Shown: piece after piece, positions 7,051 through 16,525 of the stretch
Numbering within the stretch: the stretch's first letter is position 1
Layout of the letters: each line of letters begins with the position of its first letter
Origin: an uncultured Bacteroidales bacterium
Lineage (GTDB): Bacteria; Bacteroidota; Bacteroidia; Bacteroidales; SZUA-534
NCBI GenBank assembly: GCA_902790595.1
Contig: CADASL010000005.1
Location: forward strand, 92,949-156,948
Direction of reading: 5' to 3'
DNA: 64,000 nt
The notes under the pieces: generated by a model
What the model was told of the DNA's origin: nothing
Seen by the model: the letters and a program-made list of their open reading frames with translations, nothing else
The model's database searches: none
Program-made: the position numbers and the translations under genes

Positions 7051-9051
7051 ATGAGATTATCGATTTTAACTTTAGCTCTTGCGGCCGCCCTTCAGGCCAA
7101 TGCGCAAACCGACGGCAATCAGACTATCTTAACAATTGACAATAAAAACATTAGCCGCGAAGAATTTCAACGGCTTTATATGAAAAACAATACGGAGGTC
7201 ACTTTCGACTCGGCTTCGCTGGCCGAGTATATGCGGCTTTTCATCGACTATAAACTGAAAGTTATTGAGGCAGAAGGGCTTGGAATGGATACCACTCCGG
7301 GATTCATTCGTGAATTCAGCGAATACTGCGCCCAACTCGAAAAGCCTTATCTGACCGACGCATCGGTTGACGACTCTCTGGCGCGCGAAGCCTACGAGCA
7401 TATGAAATGGGACGTCCGCGCGTCGCACATCCTGATTAAATGTTCGGAGAACGCATCGGCTGCCGACACTCTAAAGGCTTACAAACGTGCGCAAGACATC
7501 CGCAAACGGGCTTTGAAAGAGGATTTCAACAAACTTGCCCGCGAGACGTCGGAGGACCCGTCGGCCGTGCGCAATGGCGGCGATTTGGGATACTTCACGG
7601 CCTTCTCAATGATTTACGATTTTGAAAAAGTTGCCTACGCCACCGAGGTTGGCGCGGTGTCGCAAGTTTTCCGCACCCGTTTCGGCTACCATATTATAAA
7701 GGTGTTTGACCGCAGGCCGAATCCGGGCGAGTTTCGTGCCTCACATATAATGATTGGTTTGCCGCAAAATGCAGACGAAATATCTGTGGAAAACGCACGC
7801 GGCAAGGCTCAAATGATTGCGGACTCATTAGCTGCAGGTGCCGATTGGTCACAGATGGTACGCCGCTACTCCACTGACGCAATTTCCAAACAAATGGACG
7901 GTGACCTACAATGGTTCAGCACGGGCACAATGGTTGCCAGCTTTGAAGAAGCCGTGTTCAAAATGAAAAACATCGGTGACATATCGGCACCAGTGCGCAC
8001 TCAATACGGTTGGCACATAATCAAACTGACTGACAAGAGACCCATAGATAGTTATGAGAGTATGCAAGAAGAAATAAAACAAAAACTGTCTCGCGATGTC
8101 CGCAACCAATTCGCACAAAGAGCTGTAATTGAACGCCTAAAGCACGATTATAAATTCACTGAGGACAAGACCGCACTCAACGAGTTCATCAGTTGCGTTG
8201 ACACAACCGTTTGGTATGGCCAATGGAACGCAGACAAGGCTAAAGGTTTGAACAAGACCATTTTTACTATTGCCGACACAATCAAATTTTCACAGCAAGA
8301 CTACGCCAAGATTGTTGCGGAACTTGGTTCAATGAAAAAAAAGACCCCTATTGAAGTGCTGATGGCAAACGACTATAAAAAACGTGTTGATAATAGCATT
8401 CTGGACTTTGAACGCACTCAATTACCCCGTAAATATCCAGAATTCAAATACTTGCTTCAGGAATACCACGACGGAATTCTGATTTTCGCACTAACAGACA
8501 AAATGGCTTGGACAAAAGCCTCGACTGACACAACCGGACTTGCGCAGTTCTATGAGGCCAACAAGCAGAAATATATGTGGGGCGAACGTGTTGAGGCCGT
8601 ATTGGTTGCATACAAAGAAGCGGCTGTCGCGCAGACAAAAATCACACCCGACAAACTCAACAATATTATTGCCGCAGCTATCAAAAAGGCAGCCAAAACC
8701 GGCAACTATCGTTCCACTGTAACTGACGCAATAAACAAAGCCAATATCAACGACACGCTTATAGAGCTCAAAGTGGGTCACCGCAAGTGCAGCAAAGGCG
8801 ATGACGCCAACATCGACAGTATGGTGTGGAAAGCCGGCACTACCAAAGCTGTCTCAAACAACGGAACTACAGCACTTTACTGCATTGTACGCCCGGTGCC
8901 CCCGATGCCGAAAACTCTTGACGAGTGCCGCGGCGCCGCCATTGCCGACTATCAGGATGTCCTTGAAAAAGAGTGGGTTGCTGAACTTCGCGCCAAGCAT
9001 ACTGTGAAAATCAACGAAAAAGTATTTAACTCATTGATTAAGAATAAATGA
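7051..9051 (+). CDS. Peptidylprolyl isomerase with two parvulin domains (PpiD/SurA-like)
   Basis: Periplasmic folding factor of 666 residues. The start at 7051 gives the signal peptide MRLSILTLALAAALQANAQ; an ATG at 7018 in frame is possible but dilutes it. A SurA-type N-terminal chaperone segment is followed by two parvulin domains, at about residues 122-220 (RASHILIKC ... GDLGYFTAFSM ... FGYHIIKV) and 230-330 (RASHIMIGL ... GDLQWFSTGTM ... YGWHIIKL). The distal half has no parvulin signature and may be a further chaperone region. Its stop overlaps the next start (ATGA), and it heads a five-gene operon of outer-membrane assembly factors. Confidence 0.92.
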   Translation: MRLSILTLALAAALQANAQTDGNQTILTIDNKNISREEFQRLYMKNNTEVTFDSASLAEYMRLFIDYKLKVIEAEGLGMDTTPGFIREFSEYCAQLEKPYLTDASVDDSLAREAYEHMKWDVRASHILIKCSENASAADTLKAYKRAQDIRKRALKEDFNKLARETSEDPSAVRNGGDLGYFTAFSMIYDFEKVAYATEVGAVSQVFRTRFGYHIIKVFDRRPNPGEFRASHIMIGLPQNADEISVENARGKAQMIADSLAAGADWSQMVRRYSTDAISKQMDGDLQWFSTGTMVASFEEAVFKMKNIGDISAPVRTQYGWHIIKLTDKRPIDSYESMQEEIKQKLSRDVRNQFAQRAVIERLKHDYKFTEDKTALNEFISCVDTTVWYGQWNADKAKGLNKTIFTIADTIKFSQQDYAKIVAELGSMKKKTPIEVLMANDYKKRVDNSILDFERTQLPRKYPEFKYLLQEYHDGILIFALTDKMAWTKASTDTTGLAQFYEANKQKYMWGERVEAVLVAYKEAAVAQTKITPDKLNNIIAAAIKKAAKTGNYRSTVTDAINKANINDTLIELKVGHRKCSKGDDANIDSMVWKAGTTKAVSNNGTTALYCIVRPVPPMPKTLDECRGAAIADYQDVLEKEWVAELRAKHTVKINEKVFNSLIKNK

Positions 9052-9941
9052 CGAGCCGACGACACATAAAGATTCTTCTGCCTATCGGCCTGATAGCCAT
9101 TGCCGCAGCAATTGCTACCACAACCGACAGTTGCCAGTTTTTCAGCAAAAAAAACACCGATGACACCGTTTTGGCAAAAACCAACTCTGCCGTACTGACA
9201 TTGCAGCAAGTAGCGAAACTTATCCCCGACAATGTGAAAAACGCTGATAGTGTGATGTTTGTGCAGAACTATGTGGACCGGTGGATTCACAACCAACTGA
9301 TGCTCGAGAAAGCCATCGCCAACATCGACGACAAGGGCTACGCAAGCATTGAGGATATGGTGAACGACTATCGGACATCGCTGCTTGTGTATAAATATCA
9401 GCAGCTATACATCGAGCAGAACCTTGACACTCTGATACTTGACTCGCAGATTGCCGACCACTACGATAAGTACGGCAACAACTTCCTGCTCGACAGTTGC
9501 GCCGTGAGAGCCGTTTTTGTGCAGATACCAAAATCGCTGCCCGACGGCTCTGAAATCCGCACACTGATTCGCAGCAACAAACCCGACGATTTGATTCGGC
9601 TTGAGGAATTCTGCTTCAAAAACGCCCGCAATTTCGACGCCGGCACCGACTGGAGATACCTGTACGACGCTGTGGCGCAGATGCCGCTCGGCTCCGTCAA
9701 AAACCCGCTGGCAACAGCTCGGAACGGCAAGTTTGTTGAGGCGCAGGACTCGCTCTACAACTACTTTTTTATGGTGAAGGAGTTCCGCGATGTGAACGAG
9801 CAGGCGCCGCTGATTCTGGCAAAGCGGAAAATCCGCGAAATCCTGCTGAACCATCGCCGTAACGATTTGATTCGCAATCTTGAAATAAAAATATACGTTG
9901 ACGCAGTAAACAAACAGAGATTCACTAATTATGTTAATTGA
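9048..9941 (+). CDS. Anchored periplasmic protein, peptidylprolyl isomerase-associated
   Basis: 297 residues. An N-terminal hydrophobic segment (residues 8-24) is followed by TTTDSC; the Cys could be a lipoprotein site, but the preceding residues are a poor lipobox, so a plain membrane anchor is as likely. The helical body has the spacing of a SurA N-terminal domain (NSAVLTLQQVAKLIP, then YVDRWIHNQLMLEKA) and no clear parvulin core, so it is probably a chaperone rather than an isomerase. It overlaps both neighbours (4 bp upstream, 11 bp downstream), so its dose is tied to the two isomerases. Confidence 0.75.
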   Translation: MTSRRHIKILLPIGLIAIAAAIATTTDSCQFFSKKNTDDTVLAKTNSAVLTLQQVAKLIPDNVKNADSVMFVQNYVDRWIHNQLMLEKAIANIDDKGYASIEDMVNDYRTSLLVYKYQQLYIEQNLDTLILDSQIADHYDKYGNNFLLDSCAVRAVFVQIPKSLPDGSEIRTLIRSNKPDDLIRLEEFCFKNARNFDAGTDWRYLYDAVAQMPLGSVKNPLATARNGKFVEAQDSLYNYFFMVKEFRDVNEQAPLILAKRKIREILLNHRRNDLIRNLEIKIYVDAVNKQRFTNYVN

Positions 9942-11298
9942 TATAAAGAAAACAGCCGTGTGCGCATCGGCGACACTGCTGATGACGGCCGGCGCGGCCA
10001 CAGCGCAAGACAAGGGAATGGTGGTCGACAAAATTGTGGCAATTGTTGGACGCCAAATAGTTATGCTCAGCGACATCGAGAACCAAAAGTCGCAAATTAA
10101 GGCGCAGGGCTACTACTCCGACGACGAAATCACCTGCCAAATTCTGGAGCAGGGACTGTACCAGAAACTGCTTGTCAATCAAGCCATTCTGGACACAGTT
10201 GAGGTTAGCGAGGCGCAGGTGAACGCCGAAACCGACCGCCGCATCAACTACTATGTGTCGCAAATCGGCAGCGAGGAGAAACTTGAGGAGTACTACAAAA
10301 AGAAGATGCCTGAGTTGCGCGAAGACTTGCTTGAGGTTGTGAAAGAGCAACTTACGGCACAGAATATGGAAGACGAGATAACGAGGAACGTGTCGGTCAC
10401 CCCGCAGGAAGTGCGCGACTGCTTCAAGGCGCTACCCAAAGACAGTCTGCCAATCATCAACACCGAATTCGAGATTGAGCAGCTTTCGATTTCGCCGAAG
10501 ATTGAAGAGACTGAAATTCTGCGAATTAAGGACCGCCTGCGCGAATTTAAAGAGCGCGTTGCCAAAGGCGAAAGTTTTTCCACACTGGCCGTGCTCTACT
10601 CGGAGGACCCCGGGTCGGCGATGAAGGGCGGCGAGCTGGGCTTTATGAGCCGCAGCGACCTTGTGCCGGAATTTTCGGCTGTAGCCTTCAACCTTGTGCC
10701 CAACGAGGTTTCGAAGGTTGTGAAAACCGAATTCGGCTACCACATTATCCAGCTTATTGAAAAGCGCGGCGAGCGTATGAACTGCCGCCACATTCTGCTC
10801 AAGCCACAGGTTTCGGCAGTTGAGAGGAAAAATGCGATGCTGCGCCTCGATACCATCCGTCAAAAGATTGTGAACAAAGAAATTACATTCAAAGAAGCCT
10901 GCTGGATGTTCTCCGATGACGAGGACACCCGTTTGAACGGCGGCGTGATGCTGAACCCCTACACCGGAACTTCGCTCTTTGAGGCCGAACAGCTCGACCC
11001 GAAGGTGGCCAACGCAATCCGCAACCTTGAGGTTGGCGACATCTCGAAACCCTTTGAAACTGAAGACGACCAAGGAAAGACCTTATGCAAAATCGTGCTT
11101 CTGCGCTCAAAGACCAAACCACACAAGGCAAATCTGTCGCAAGACTACCAACGCATTCAGAATCTGGCGATTGAGAAGAAAAAAGGCGATGTGCTTGAAG
11201 AGTGGCTCACCAACACAATCGAGGCCACATACATTAAAATTGACGACGAATACAAAAAATGCAAATTCCACAACAAGGAATGGCTGAAGACTGAATAA
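9931..11298 (+). CDS. SurA-like periplasmic chaperone / peptidylprolyl isomerase
   Basis: 455 residues with a signal peptide ending near TAGAATAQ. The mature N-terminus VVDKIVAIVGRQIVMLSDIE is the typical SurA start. A well-conserved parvulin domain spans about residues 178-280 (GGELGFMSRSDLVPEFSAVA, FGYHIIQLIEKRG); a second, weaker one follows from RHILLKP (about 285-390, GGVMLNPYTGT). The role is folding and delivery of outer-membrane beta-barrels to BAM. It overlaps the preceding gene and lies 10 bp before the MoxR gene. Confidence 0.93.
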   Translation: MLIDIKKTAVCASATLLMTAGAATAQDKGMVVDKIVAIVGRQIVMLSDIENQKSQIKAQGYYSDDEITCQILEQGLYQKLLVNQAILDTVEVSEAQVNAETDRRINYYVSQIGSEEKLEEYYKKKMPELREDLLEVVKEQLTAQNMEDEITRNVSVTPQEVRDCFKALPKDSLPIINTEFEIEQLSISPKIEETEILRIKDRLREFKERVAKGESFSTLAVLYSEDPGSAMKGGELGFMSRSDLVPEFSAVAFNLVPNEVSKVVKTEFGYHIIQLIEKRGERMNCRHILLKPQVSAVERKNAMLRLDTIRQKIVNKEITFKEACWMFSDDEDTRLNGGVMLNPYTGTSLFEAEQLDPKVANAIRNLEVGDISKPFETEDDQGKTLCKIVLLRSKTKPHKANLSQDYQRIQNLAIEKKKGDVLEEWLTNTIEATYIKIDDEYKKCKFHNKEWLKTE

Positions 11299-11308
11299 TT
11301 GAAGGACA

Positions 11309-12286
11309 ATGGTTTACGATAACGATGTTAAGGCCGTCGATGCGCTGAAGGCCAATTTTGACAAGATTACCGCCGAAATTGCGAAAGTGATTATCGGTCA
11401 GGACGATGTGGTGCGCTCGGTGCTGCTGTCGGTTTTCAGCGGCGGACACTGCCTGCTGGTGGGCGTCCCCGGTTTGGCCAAAACCCTGCTTGTGAACACC
11501 ATAGCCGATGCCTTGGGACTGCAATACAGCCGCATTCAGTTCACTCCCGACCTGATGCCATCGGACATCACCGGCTCCGAGATTCTGAACGAGAAACGCG
11601 AATTCAAGTTCATCAAAGGCCCGGTTTTCGCCAACATCATTCTGGCCGATGAGATTAACCGCACGCCGCCCAAAACACAGTCGGCACTGCTCGAAGCAAT
11701 GCAGGAACGCTGCGTAACCGTCTCTGGCACACGCAACAAACTGCCAGAGCCGTTCTTTGTGCTGGCCACGCAAAACCCCATTGAGCAGGAAGGCACCTAC
11801 CCCCTGCCCGAGGCCCAGCTCGACCGTTTTATGTTTATGGTGAATCTCGACTACCCGTCAATCGACGACGAGATAAGCATTGTAACATCAACAACATCGT
11901 CGGTGACGGCAAAGGCTGAGACAGTAATTACCATTAACGAACTGATTGCATACCAGCAACTTGTGCGCCGCATTCCGGTCAACGAGAACGTGGTGCGCTA
12001 TGCTGTGAACGTGGTTGCGCAAACACGGCCAAACACAGAGTCGGCTTCAGTTCTGGCCAACAAATATCTGGTTTGGGGCGCCGGTCCGCGCGCATCACAA
12101 TACCTGATTTTGGGTGCGAAGGCCCACGCTGCTGTTTCGGGCAAGTATTCGCCTGATGTTGAAGACGTTAAGGCTGTGGCGCCATCGGTTTTGCGTCACC
12201 GCATTGTGCGCAACTACAAGGCTGAAGCCGAAAACGTGACCGATGACATCATCATCGCCGAAATCCTGAAAAACGTAAAATTCTGA
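11309..12286 (+). CDS. MoxR family AAA+ ATPase
   Basis: 325 residues, cytoplasmic. Walker A is GVPGLAKT (52-59), Walker B ILADEINR (111-118) with the following TPPKTQSALLEAMQE, and sensor 1 LATQNPIEQEGTYPLPEAQLD is typical of the MoxR group. Such ATPases usually pair with VWA-domain proteins to mature or insert partners. No VWA gene is next to it here; instead it sits between surA-like and ostA-like genes, 2 bp before the latter, so a link to envelope assembly is implied by context only. Confidence 0.95.
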   Translation: MVYDNDVKAVDALKANFDKITAEIAKVIIGQDDVVRSVLLSVFSGGHCLLVGVPGLAKTLLVNTIADALGLQYSRIQFTPDLMPSDITGSEILNEKREFKFIKGPVFANIILADEINRTPPKTQSALLEAMQERCVTVSGTRNKLPEPFFVLATQNPIEQEGTYPLPEAQLDRFMFMVNLDYPSIDDEISIVTSTTSSVTAKAETVITINELIAYQQLVRRIPVNENVVRYAVNVVAQTRPNTESASVLANKYLVWGAGPRASQYLILGAKAHAAVSGKYSPDVEDVKAVAPSVLRHRIVRNYKAEAENVTDDIIIAEILKNVKF

Positions 12287-12287
12287 T

Positions 12288-13934
12288 ATGCAAACTCGTC
12301 GGACTCTGTTTGGGATAATCGTGCTTTTGTTTGCGTTTTTGGCTGCAAATCAGTCGGTTGCGCAGAAAAAGACGAAAGTCGAGCTGATTCAGGCCAACGC
12401 AATCCGTTCCGACAAGAATCTCTACAACGGCGCGCGGCGGCTCATCGGCAACGTCAAATTCAAGCAGGACAGCGCCATAATGGAATGCGACAGCGCCCAC
12501 TTCTATTCCGACCGCAATATGTTCGACGCCTTCGGGCGCGTGCACCTCTACAAACAGAACAACAACAATGTTGATGTGCGGGCCGATTTCCTTCGCCACG
12601 ACGGCGACCTGAAAATCGCGCATTTCCGTCATAATGTGATACTTCGCGACAGCAACGTGACACTCACCACCGACTCGCTCGACTACAACCTGCAAACCGA
12701 CATCGGCTACTACGAGCACAACGGCCGCATTGTGGACAGCCTGACGGTGCTCACAAGCCTCAAGGGCTACTACTACAACAAACGGCGCGAGGTTTACTTC
12801 CGCAGCAATGTGGTGATTGACCACGACAGCGGCGAATATCAGATGTTCACCGACACCATTCGTTACGGATTGAATACCAAAGTGATAGACTTTTTCGGCC
12901 CGACCGAATTCTATAACGACACAAATTATTTGTACGCCCGCTACGGATGGTACAACACCGAGAGCGAGCAGTCGATGTTCAAGCACGATGCGCTGTTCCG
13001 AAATCCCTCACAGACAATCACTTGCGACAGTATGCTATTCAACCGGCTCGACGAGAGCGGCGCGGCCTACTCAAACGTTGTGGCCACCGACACGGTGCAG
13101 AATCTTGTGGTGAAGGGCAACTACGTTGAAATCCACAAAGAGCCTGAACTGCTGATAGTTACCGACAGCGCGCTGATGATTTACGTTACCGACGGCGACT
13201 CGCTCTACCTGCACGCCGACACAATGAGAATGTGCCGCGACACATCGGGCCAGTATCGCACATTCAGTGCATATTGGCACGTCCGCGCCTACAAATCGGA
13301 CCTTCAGCTGCAGGCTGATTCCATCTTCTTCTCGATGAGCGACAGCATTGCCAGATTTTTCGGCAACCCGATTTTCTGGGTGAACGAGAACCAGATTACC
13401 ACCGAATATATGGAGGCCTTTGTGAAAGACAATCAGTTACAGAAGTTTATTCTGAACAAAGCAGGTATGATTGTGTCGCCGCACGACAGCGTCCACTTCA
13501 ATCAGATTAAAGGAACGCAAATGATTGGCTATCTGCGCAATAACGACCTTCACAAGGTCGATGTCTTCAAACACGCGCAAACGCTGTACTTCCCCGTTGA
13601 CGACGACCAGATTGTGGGTGTGAATAAGGGCGAAAGCAGCGAAATGACCATCTACCTGAAAGACCGCAAGCTGAAGCGGCTGGCTTATCGAGCTCAAACA
13701 CAGTCGGATATGTACCCACTTGAATCACTTTCGACCAACGATATGCGTTTGGCCGGCTTTGTCTGGTACGAATCCATCCGCCCGAAAGCCCCGGCCGATA
13801 TTTTCATCTGGCACAGCAACGAAGCGGCAACCTCAACCCGACGCATCACAATGCCGACGCAGCCAACTGGCAAACCCTCCAAAAACGCGCCTGTGGCACC
13901 AACACGGAAAAGCGGCGGAAAAGCCCGGAAATAG
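12288..13934 (+). CDS. OstA-like protein (LptA/LptD N-terminal fold)
   Basis: 548 residues with a signal peptide (MQTRRTLFGIIVLLFAFLAANQSVAQ). The body is a long run of short beta strands with repeated phrases such as DSAIMECDSAHFYSD, DSLDYNLQTDIGYYEHNGRI and ADTMRMCRD, the beta-jellyroll pattern of OstA/LptA, the family that bridges LPS across the periplasm. The C-terminus is Pro/Lys-rich (GKPSKNAPVAPTRKSGGKAR) and probably disordered. It is larger than E. coli LptA and lacks a beta-barrel, as is common for Bacteroidota. It is the last gene of the operon that begins at 7051. Confidence 0.88.
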   Translation: MQTRRTLFGIIVLLFAFLAANQSVAQKKTKVELIQANAIRSDKNLYNGARRLIGNVKFKQDSAIMECDSAHFYSDRNMFDAFGRVHLYKQNNNNVDVRADFLRHDGDLKIAHFRHNVILRDSNVTLTTDSLDYNLQTDIGYYEHNGRIVDSLTVLTSLKGYYYNKRREVYFRSNVVIDHDSGEYQMFTDTIRYGLNTKVIDFFGPTEFYNDTNYLYARYGWYNTESEQSMFKHDALFRNPSQTITCDSMLFNRLDESGAAYSNVVATDTVQNLVVKGNYVEIHKEPELLIVTDSALMIYVTDGDSLYLHADTMRMCRDTSGQYRTFSAYWHVRAYKSDLQLQADSIFFSMSDSIARFFGNPIFWVNENQITTEYMEAFVKDNQLQKFILNKAGMIVSPHDSVHFNQIKGTQMIGYLRNNDLHKVDVFKHAQTLYFPVDDDQIVGVNKGESSEMTIYLKDRKLKRLAYRAQTQSDMYPLESLSTNDMRLAGFVWYESIRPKAPADIFIWHSNEAATSTRRITMPTQPTGKPSKNAPVAPTRKSGGKARK

Positions 13935-13949
13935 AACCTCTTCCGCAAC

Positions 13950-13981
13950 AAAAAAGCCTCAACACATTGCTGCATTGAGGC
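13950..13981 (-). terminator. Terminator between convergent genes
   Basis: GCCTCAA (13956-13962) pairs with TTGAGGC (13975-13981). On the minus strand the stem is followed by six T, so it ends transcription of the RidA-like gene at 14008-15153. The plus side has no T-tract. Confidence 0.75.
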
Positions 13982-14007
13982 CGCTATTAAACTAACCTAA
14001 AACCTTA

Positions 14008-15153
14008 TTAAAATTCTGCAAATTCAGGATTCTGCTCTTCAATAATCGCCTCGCACTCCATCTCAATCAACCAATTGGGGCGGCAAACCTTTGCCAGGAC
14101 AAAGGTCTTCGGCACATCGGGCAACCGGTAGTCGGCCCACGCCTTGACGGTGGTGTAATCGGCAAAATCGCGCAGATAGATTATCACCGAAGCAATATCG
14201 GAAACAGTGGCCTTCGCTTCAGCCAGCAAGGCCTCAACGTTTTCGAGCATACGGTCGGCCTGGCGGTTCACCTCGCCCGGACAAACCACGTTGCCCTTGT
14301 TGTCAATGCTTGCTGTGCCGCTGATTAGCACGTGGGCGCGGTCGCCATAGTGGACGGCGGTGCCGCGTTCAAACGTCACACCATATTCCGATGTGCGGTT
14401 GAAATTACTTTGCGCCTTCAGATACTGAATCTGCTCCGGCTTGGCACCTTTGAGCGCGTAAGCGTCGAGCAGCACCGAGCATTTCGAATCCGCCTGACGG
14501 CCACCAATACCTGTGCTGGCAACAAAATGCGAGGCGTCGGTCAGGCCTTCGGCGGCAAACACCTCGCGGCGGGCCTTCACCAAGCCATTGTAATTCACAT
14601 CGATATTCTGAACATAGAACCAAGTGCGCAGACAGTTGTCGGCAAGAGTTATGTTGTGCTTGCGAAGAAGCTCGACATAATCGGTCAGCAGCTTGCGTGT
14701 CTGTTCCTCCGAATCGCCTTGAGCGCTATGCAGATAGGTGTTCCAAATGTGCGAATAGCCGTTGTGTTTGGCAATGAACGCGTCGGGCGACGACTCCAGC
14801 TCCAAATCGGACTGGAACACGCACCACAGCGCCACTTTGGTGCCGTTGAGCGGAGCCTGCTCCACTATTGAAACGGCGCACGGCGTATTGTTGAGCGTTT
14901 TTTGCAACAAATCGATCTGGTTTGCCGAATCGCTCAAAAAATAGCGCACAAACACGGCGTTTGCCGACGGAATGCGGGTTTTGTTGAATTCCTTGAACGC
15001 CCCCTGAATGTGGTTGAGCTGCTCGGCGAACGACATATTGCGGCGCGTGAGCTGGAACATCACGTGGTACTCAGTTGGCTTTTCGTTGATGGCGAAACGC
15101 GAAACTTGCGCCTCGACATTGTAAAAATCGGATATAAAATGTGTGTATTTCAA
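14008..15153 (-). CDS. RidA/YjgF-like domain protein
   Basis: 381 residues, no signal peptide. The C-terminal 130 residues carry the YjgF/RidA pattern (HVLISGTASID ... GEVNRQADRMLENVEALLAEA ... VIIYLRDFADYTTV), ending in a family-like strand ECEAIIEE. The N-terminal part (CLRTWFYVQNIDVNYNGLVKAR) resembles a second copy of the same fold. The two-domain layout recalls chorismatase-like (FkbO/Hyg5) proteins, but I cannot identify an active site. It stands alone, convergent with the OstA-like gene. Confidence 0.8.
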   Translation of the reverse strand: MKYTHFISDFYNVEAQVSRFAINEKPTEYHVMFQLTRRNMSFAEQLNHIQGAFKEFNKTRIPSANAVFVRYFLSDSANQIDLLQKTLNNTPCAVSIVEQAPLNGTKVALWCVFQSDLELESSPDAFIAKHNGYSHIWNTYLHSAQGDSEEQTRKLLTDYVELLRKHNITLADNCLRTWFYVQNIDVNYNGLVKARREVFAAEGLTDASHFVASTGIGGRQADSKCSVLLDAYALKGAKPEQIQYLKAQSNFNRTSEYGVTFERGTAVHYGDRAHVLISGTASIDNKGNVVCPGEVNRQADRMLENVEALLAEAKATVSDIASVIIYLRDFADYTTVKAWADYRLPDVPKTFVLAKVCRPNWLIEMECEAIIEEQNPEFAEF

Positions 15154-15174
15154 GACTTGAAAATTTAAAACGCA

Positions 15175-15182
15175 CGAAAGTA
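15175..15182 (-). promoter_or_regulatory. Possible promoter -7 element for the RidA-like gene
   Basis: On the minus strand this reads TACTTTCG, one mismatch from TAnnTTTG, 22 bp before the start codon. A TTTG lies 16 bp upstream (15199-15202), closer than the usual 19-21. Confidence 0.35.
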
Positions 15183-15314
15183 TAAAATTTTAATTACCCA
15201 AACCTAAAATTCCTCGGCAAAGACGTTTTTTCAGCGTTTTTGGCCTCCAAAACCATTCCGCTTTCGCGATATTCTGACAAAATTCGATGCCTCGCCAACA
15301 TTTTTGCCCGCAAT

Positions 15315-15345
15315 TCGCAAATTTCAAATCAACGGAATATCTTTG
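15315..15345 (+). promoter_or_regulatory. Promoter of obg
   Basis: TATCTTTG at 15338-15345 matches the Bacteroidota -7 consensus TAnnTTTG exactly. TTCG at 15314-15317, 20 bp upstream, stands in for the -33 TTTG. It leaves a leader of only about 10 bases before the ATG at 15362. Confidence 0.55.
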
Positions 15346-15361
15346 CAGACAAATCACAGTT

Positions 15362-16354
15362 ATGGCAGATTCGAATTTTGTTGACTACGTAAAGATTTTT
15401 GCGCGCAGCGGCAAAGGTGGCGCTGGTTCGGCACATTTCCGCCGCGCCAAATATGAGCCGATGGGCGGTCCCGACGGCGGCGACGGCGGCCGTGGCGGTC
15501 ACGTCATTCTGCGCGGCAACGCACAGATGTGGACATTGCTTCACCTTCAGTTTCAGAAACATACGTTTGCCGAAAGTGGCCAGTCGGGTATGGGCGCGCT
15601 CAAGCACGGCTCCGACGGAAAAGACGTTATTCTGGAAGTTCCGCTGGGTACGGTGGTGAAGGATGCCGAAACAATGGAAACGCTCTTTGAGATTACCGCC
15701 GACGGCGAAGAGAAAATCTTGATGAAAGGCGGCCGTGGCGGACAGGGCAACAACCACTTCAAATCGGCCACCAACCAAGCTCCGCGCTATGCGCAGCCGG
15801 GTGAGCCTTTCGAGGAAGGCTGGCGCGTACTTGAGTTGAAGGTGCTTGCCGATGTCGGTCTTGTGGGCTTCCCCAACGCCGGAAAATCAACGCTGCTGTC
15901 GGTTGTGTCGGCGGCCAAGCCGAAGATTGCCGACTACGCATTCACCACGCTCGAACCAAATTTGGGCATTGTCTCATACCGCGACAACCGCTCATTTGTG
16001 ATGGCCGACATTCCGGGCATCATTGAAGGCGCCCACGAAGGCAAAGGTCTGGGATTTAGATTCTTACGCCATATTGAGCGCAACTCGGTGCTGCTGTTTA
16101 TGGTTCCGGCCGACTCCGATGATGTCGCCGCCGACTATCAGACGCTGGTGAACGAGCTGCGGCTCTACAACCCCGAACTGCTCGACAAACGCCGTGTTCT
16201 GGCCGTGACCAAGTGCGATATGCTCGATGACGAGCTCACCGCCGCCATCAAAAAAACACTGCCAAACGATGTGCCCTGCGTGATGATTTCGTCAGTGGCA
16301 CGGACCGGCCTTGAGCAGTTGAAAGATTTGCTATGGAAAGCGATAAATGATTGA
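15362..16354 (+). CDS. obg: GTPase Obg/CgtA
   Basis: Ribosome-associated GTPase of 330 residues that acts in 50S maturation. The Gly-rich N-terminal Obg domain ([19 protein letters not shown], residues 18-36) is followed by the G domain: G1 GFPNAGKS (169-176), G3 DIPG (216-219) and G4 TKCD (283-286). It ends after the G domain and has no C-terminal OCT extension. The start at 15362 matches the family N-terminus; the frame open to 15287 adds 25 unrelated residues and includes the promoter. In many Bacteroidales obg lies beside adk and hpt; here those are at 49-50 kb. Confidence 0.97.
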   Translation: MADSNFVDYVKIFARSGKGGAGSAHFRRAKYEPMGGPDGGDGGRGGHVILRGNAQMWTLLHLQFQKHTFAESGQSGMGALKHGSDGKDVILEVPLGTVVKDAETMETLFEITADGEEKILMKGGRGGQGNNHFKSATNQAPRYAQPGEPFEEGWRVLELKVLADVGLVGFPNAGKSTLLSVVSAAKPKIADYAFTTLEPNLGIVSYRDNRSFVMADIPGIIEGAHEGKGLGFRFLRHIERNSVLLFMVPADSDDVAADYQTLVNELRLYNPELLDKRRVLAVTKCDMLDDELTAAIKKTLPNDVPCVMISSVARTGLEQLKDLLWKAIND

Positions 16355-16357
16355 ATA

Positions 16358-16383
16358 ATTAGGATTTAGAATTTAGGATTTAG
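16358..16383 (+). repeat. Low-complexity ATTAGGATTTAG-type repeat
   Basis: ATTAGGATTTAG, AATTTAGGATTTAG run in tandem just after the obg stop codon. The same type of sequence recurs at 19909-19940. Confidence 0.6.
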
Positions 16384-16409
16384 TAATATCGAATAATAGG
16401 TGTTGGTAG

Positions 16410-16429
16410 GGACGCGATTAATCGCGTCC
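16410..16429. repeat. Perfect 20-bp palindrome
   Basis: GGACGCGATTAATCGCGTCC equals its own reverse complement. Flanking GGTAGG and CGTCCCG extend it imperfectly. It lies in the noncoding gap after obg and looks like a REP-like dispersed element; no T-tract follows. Confidence 0.7.
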
Positions 16430-16459
16430 GTCCCGATAAATATTTGGAACGATTATCAG

Positions 16460-16522
16460 ATTCACCAGTTCATCAATTAAACAGTTCACCGATTCACCAG
16501 TTCACCAATTAAACAATTCACC
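16460..16522 (+). repeat. Two tandem units with a 32-bp period
   Basis: ATTCACCAGTTCA(T/C)CAATTAAACA occurs at 16460-16483 and 16492-16515, each followed by xTTCACC. The array ends 3 bp before the PAP2 start codon, so it forms most of the leader. Confidence 0.7.
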
Positions 16523-16525
16523 AAA

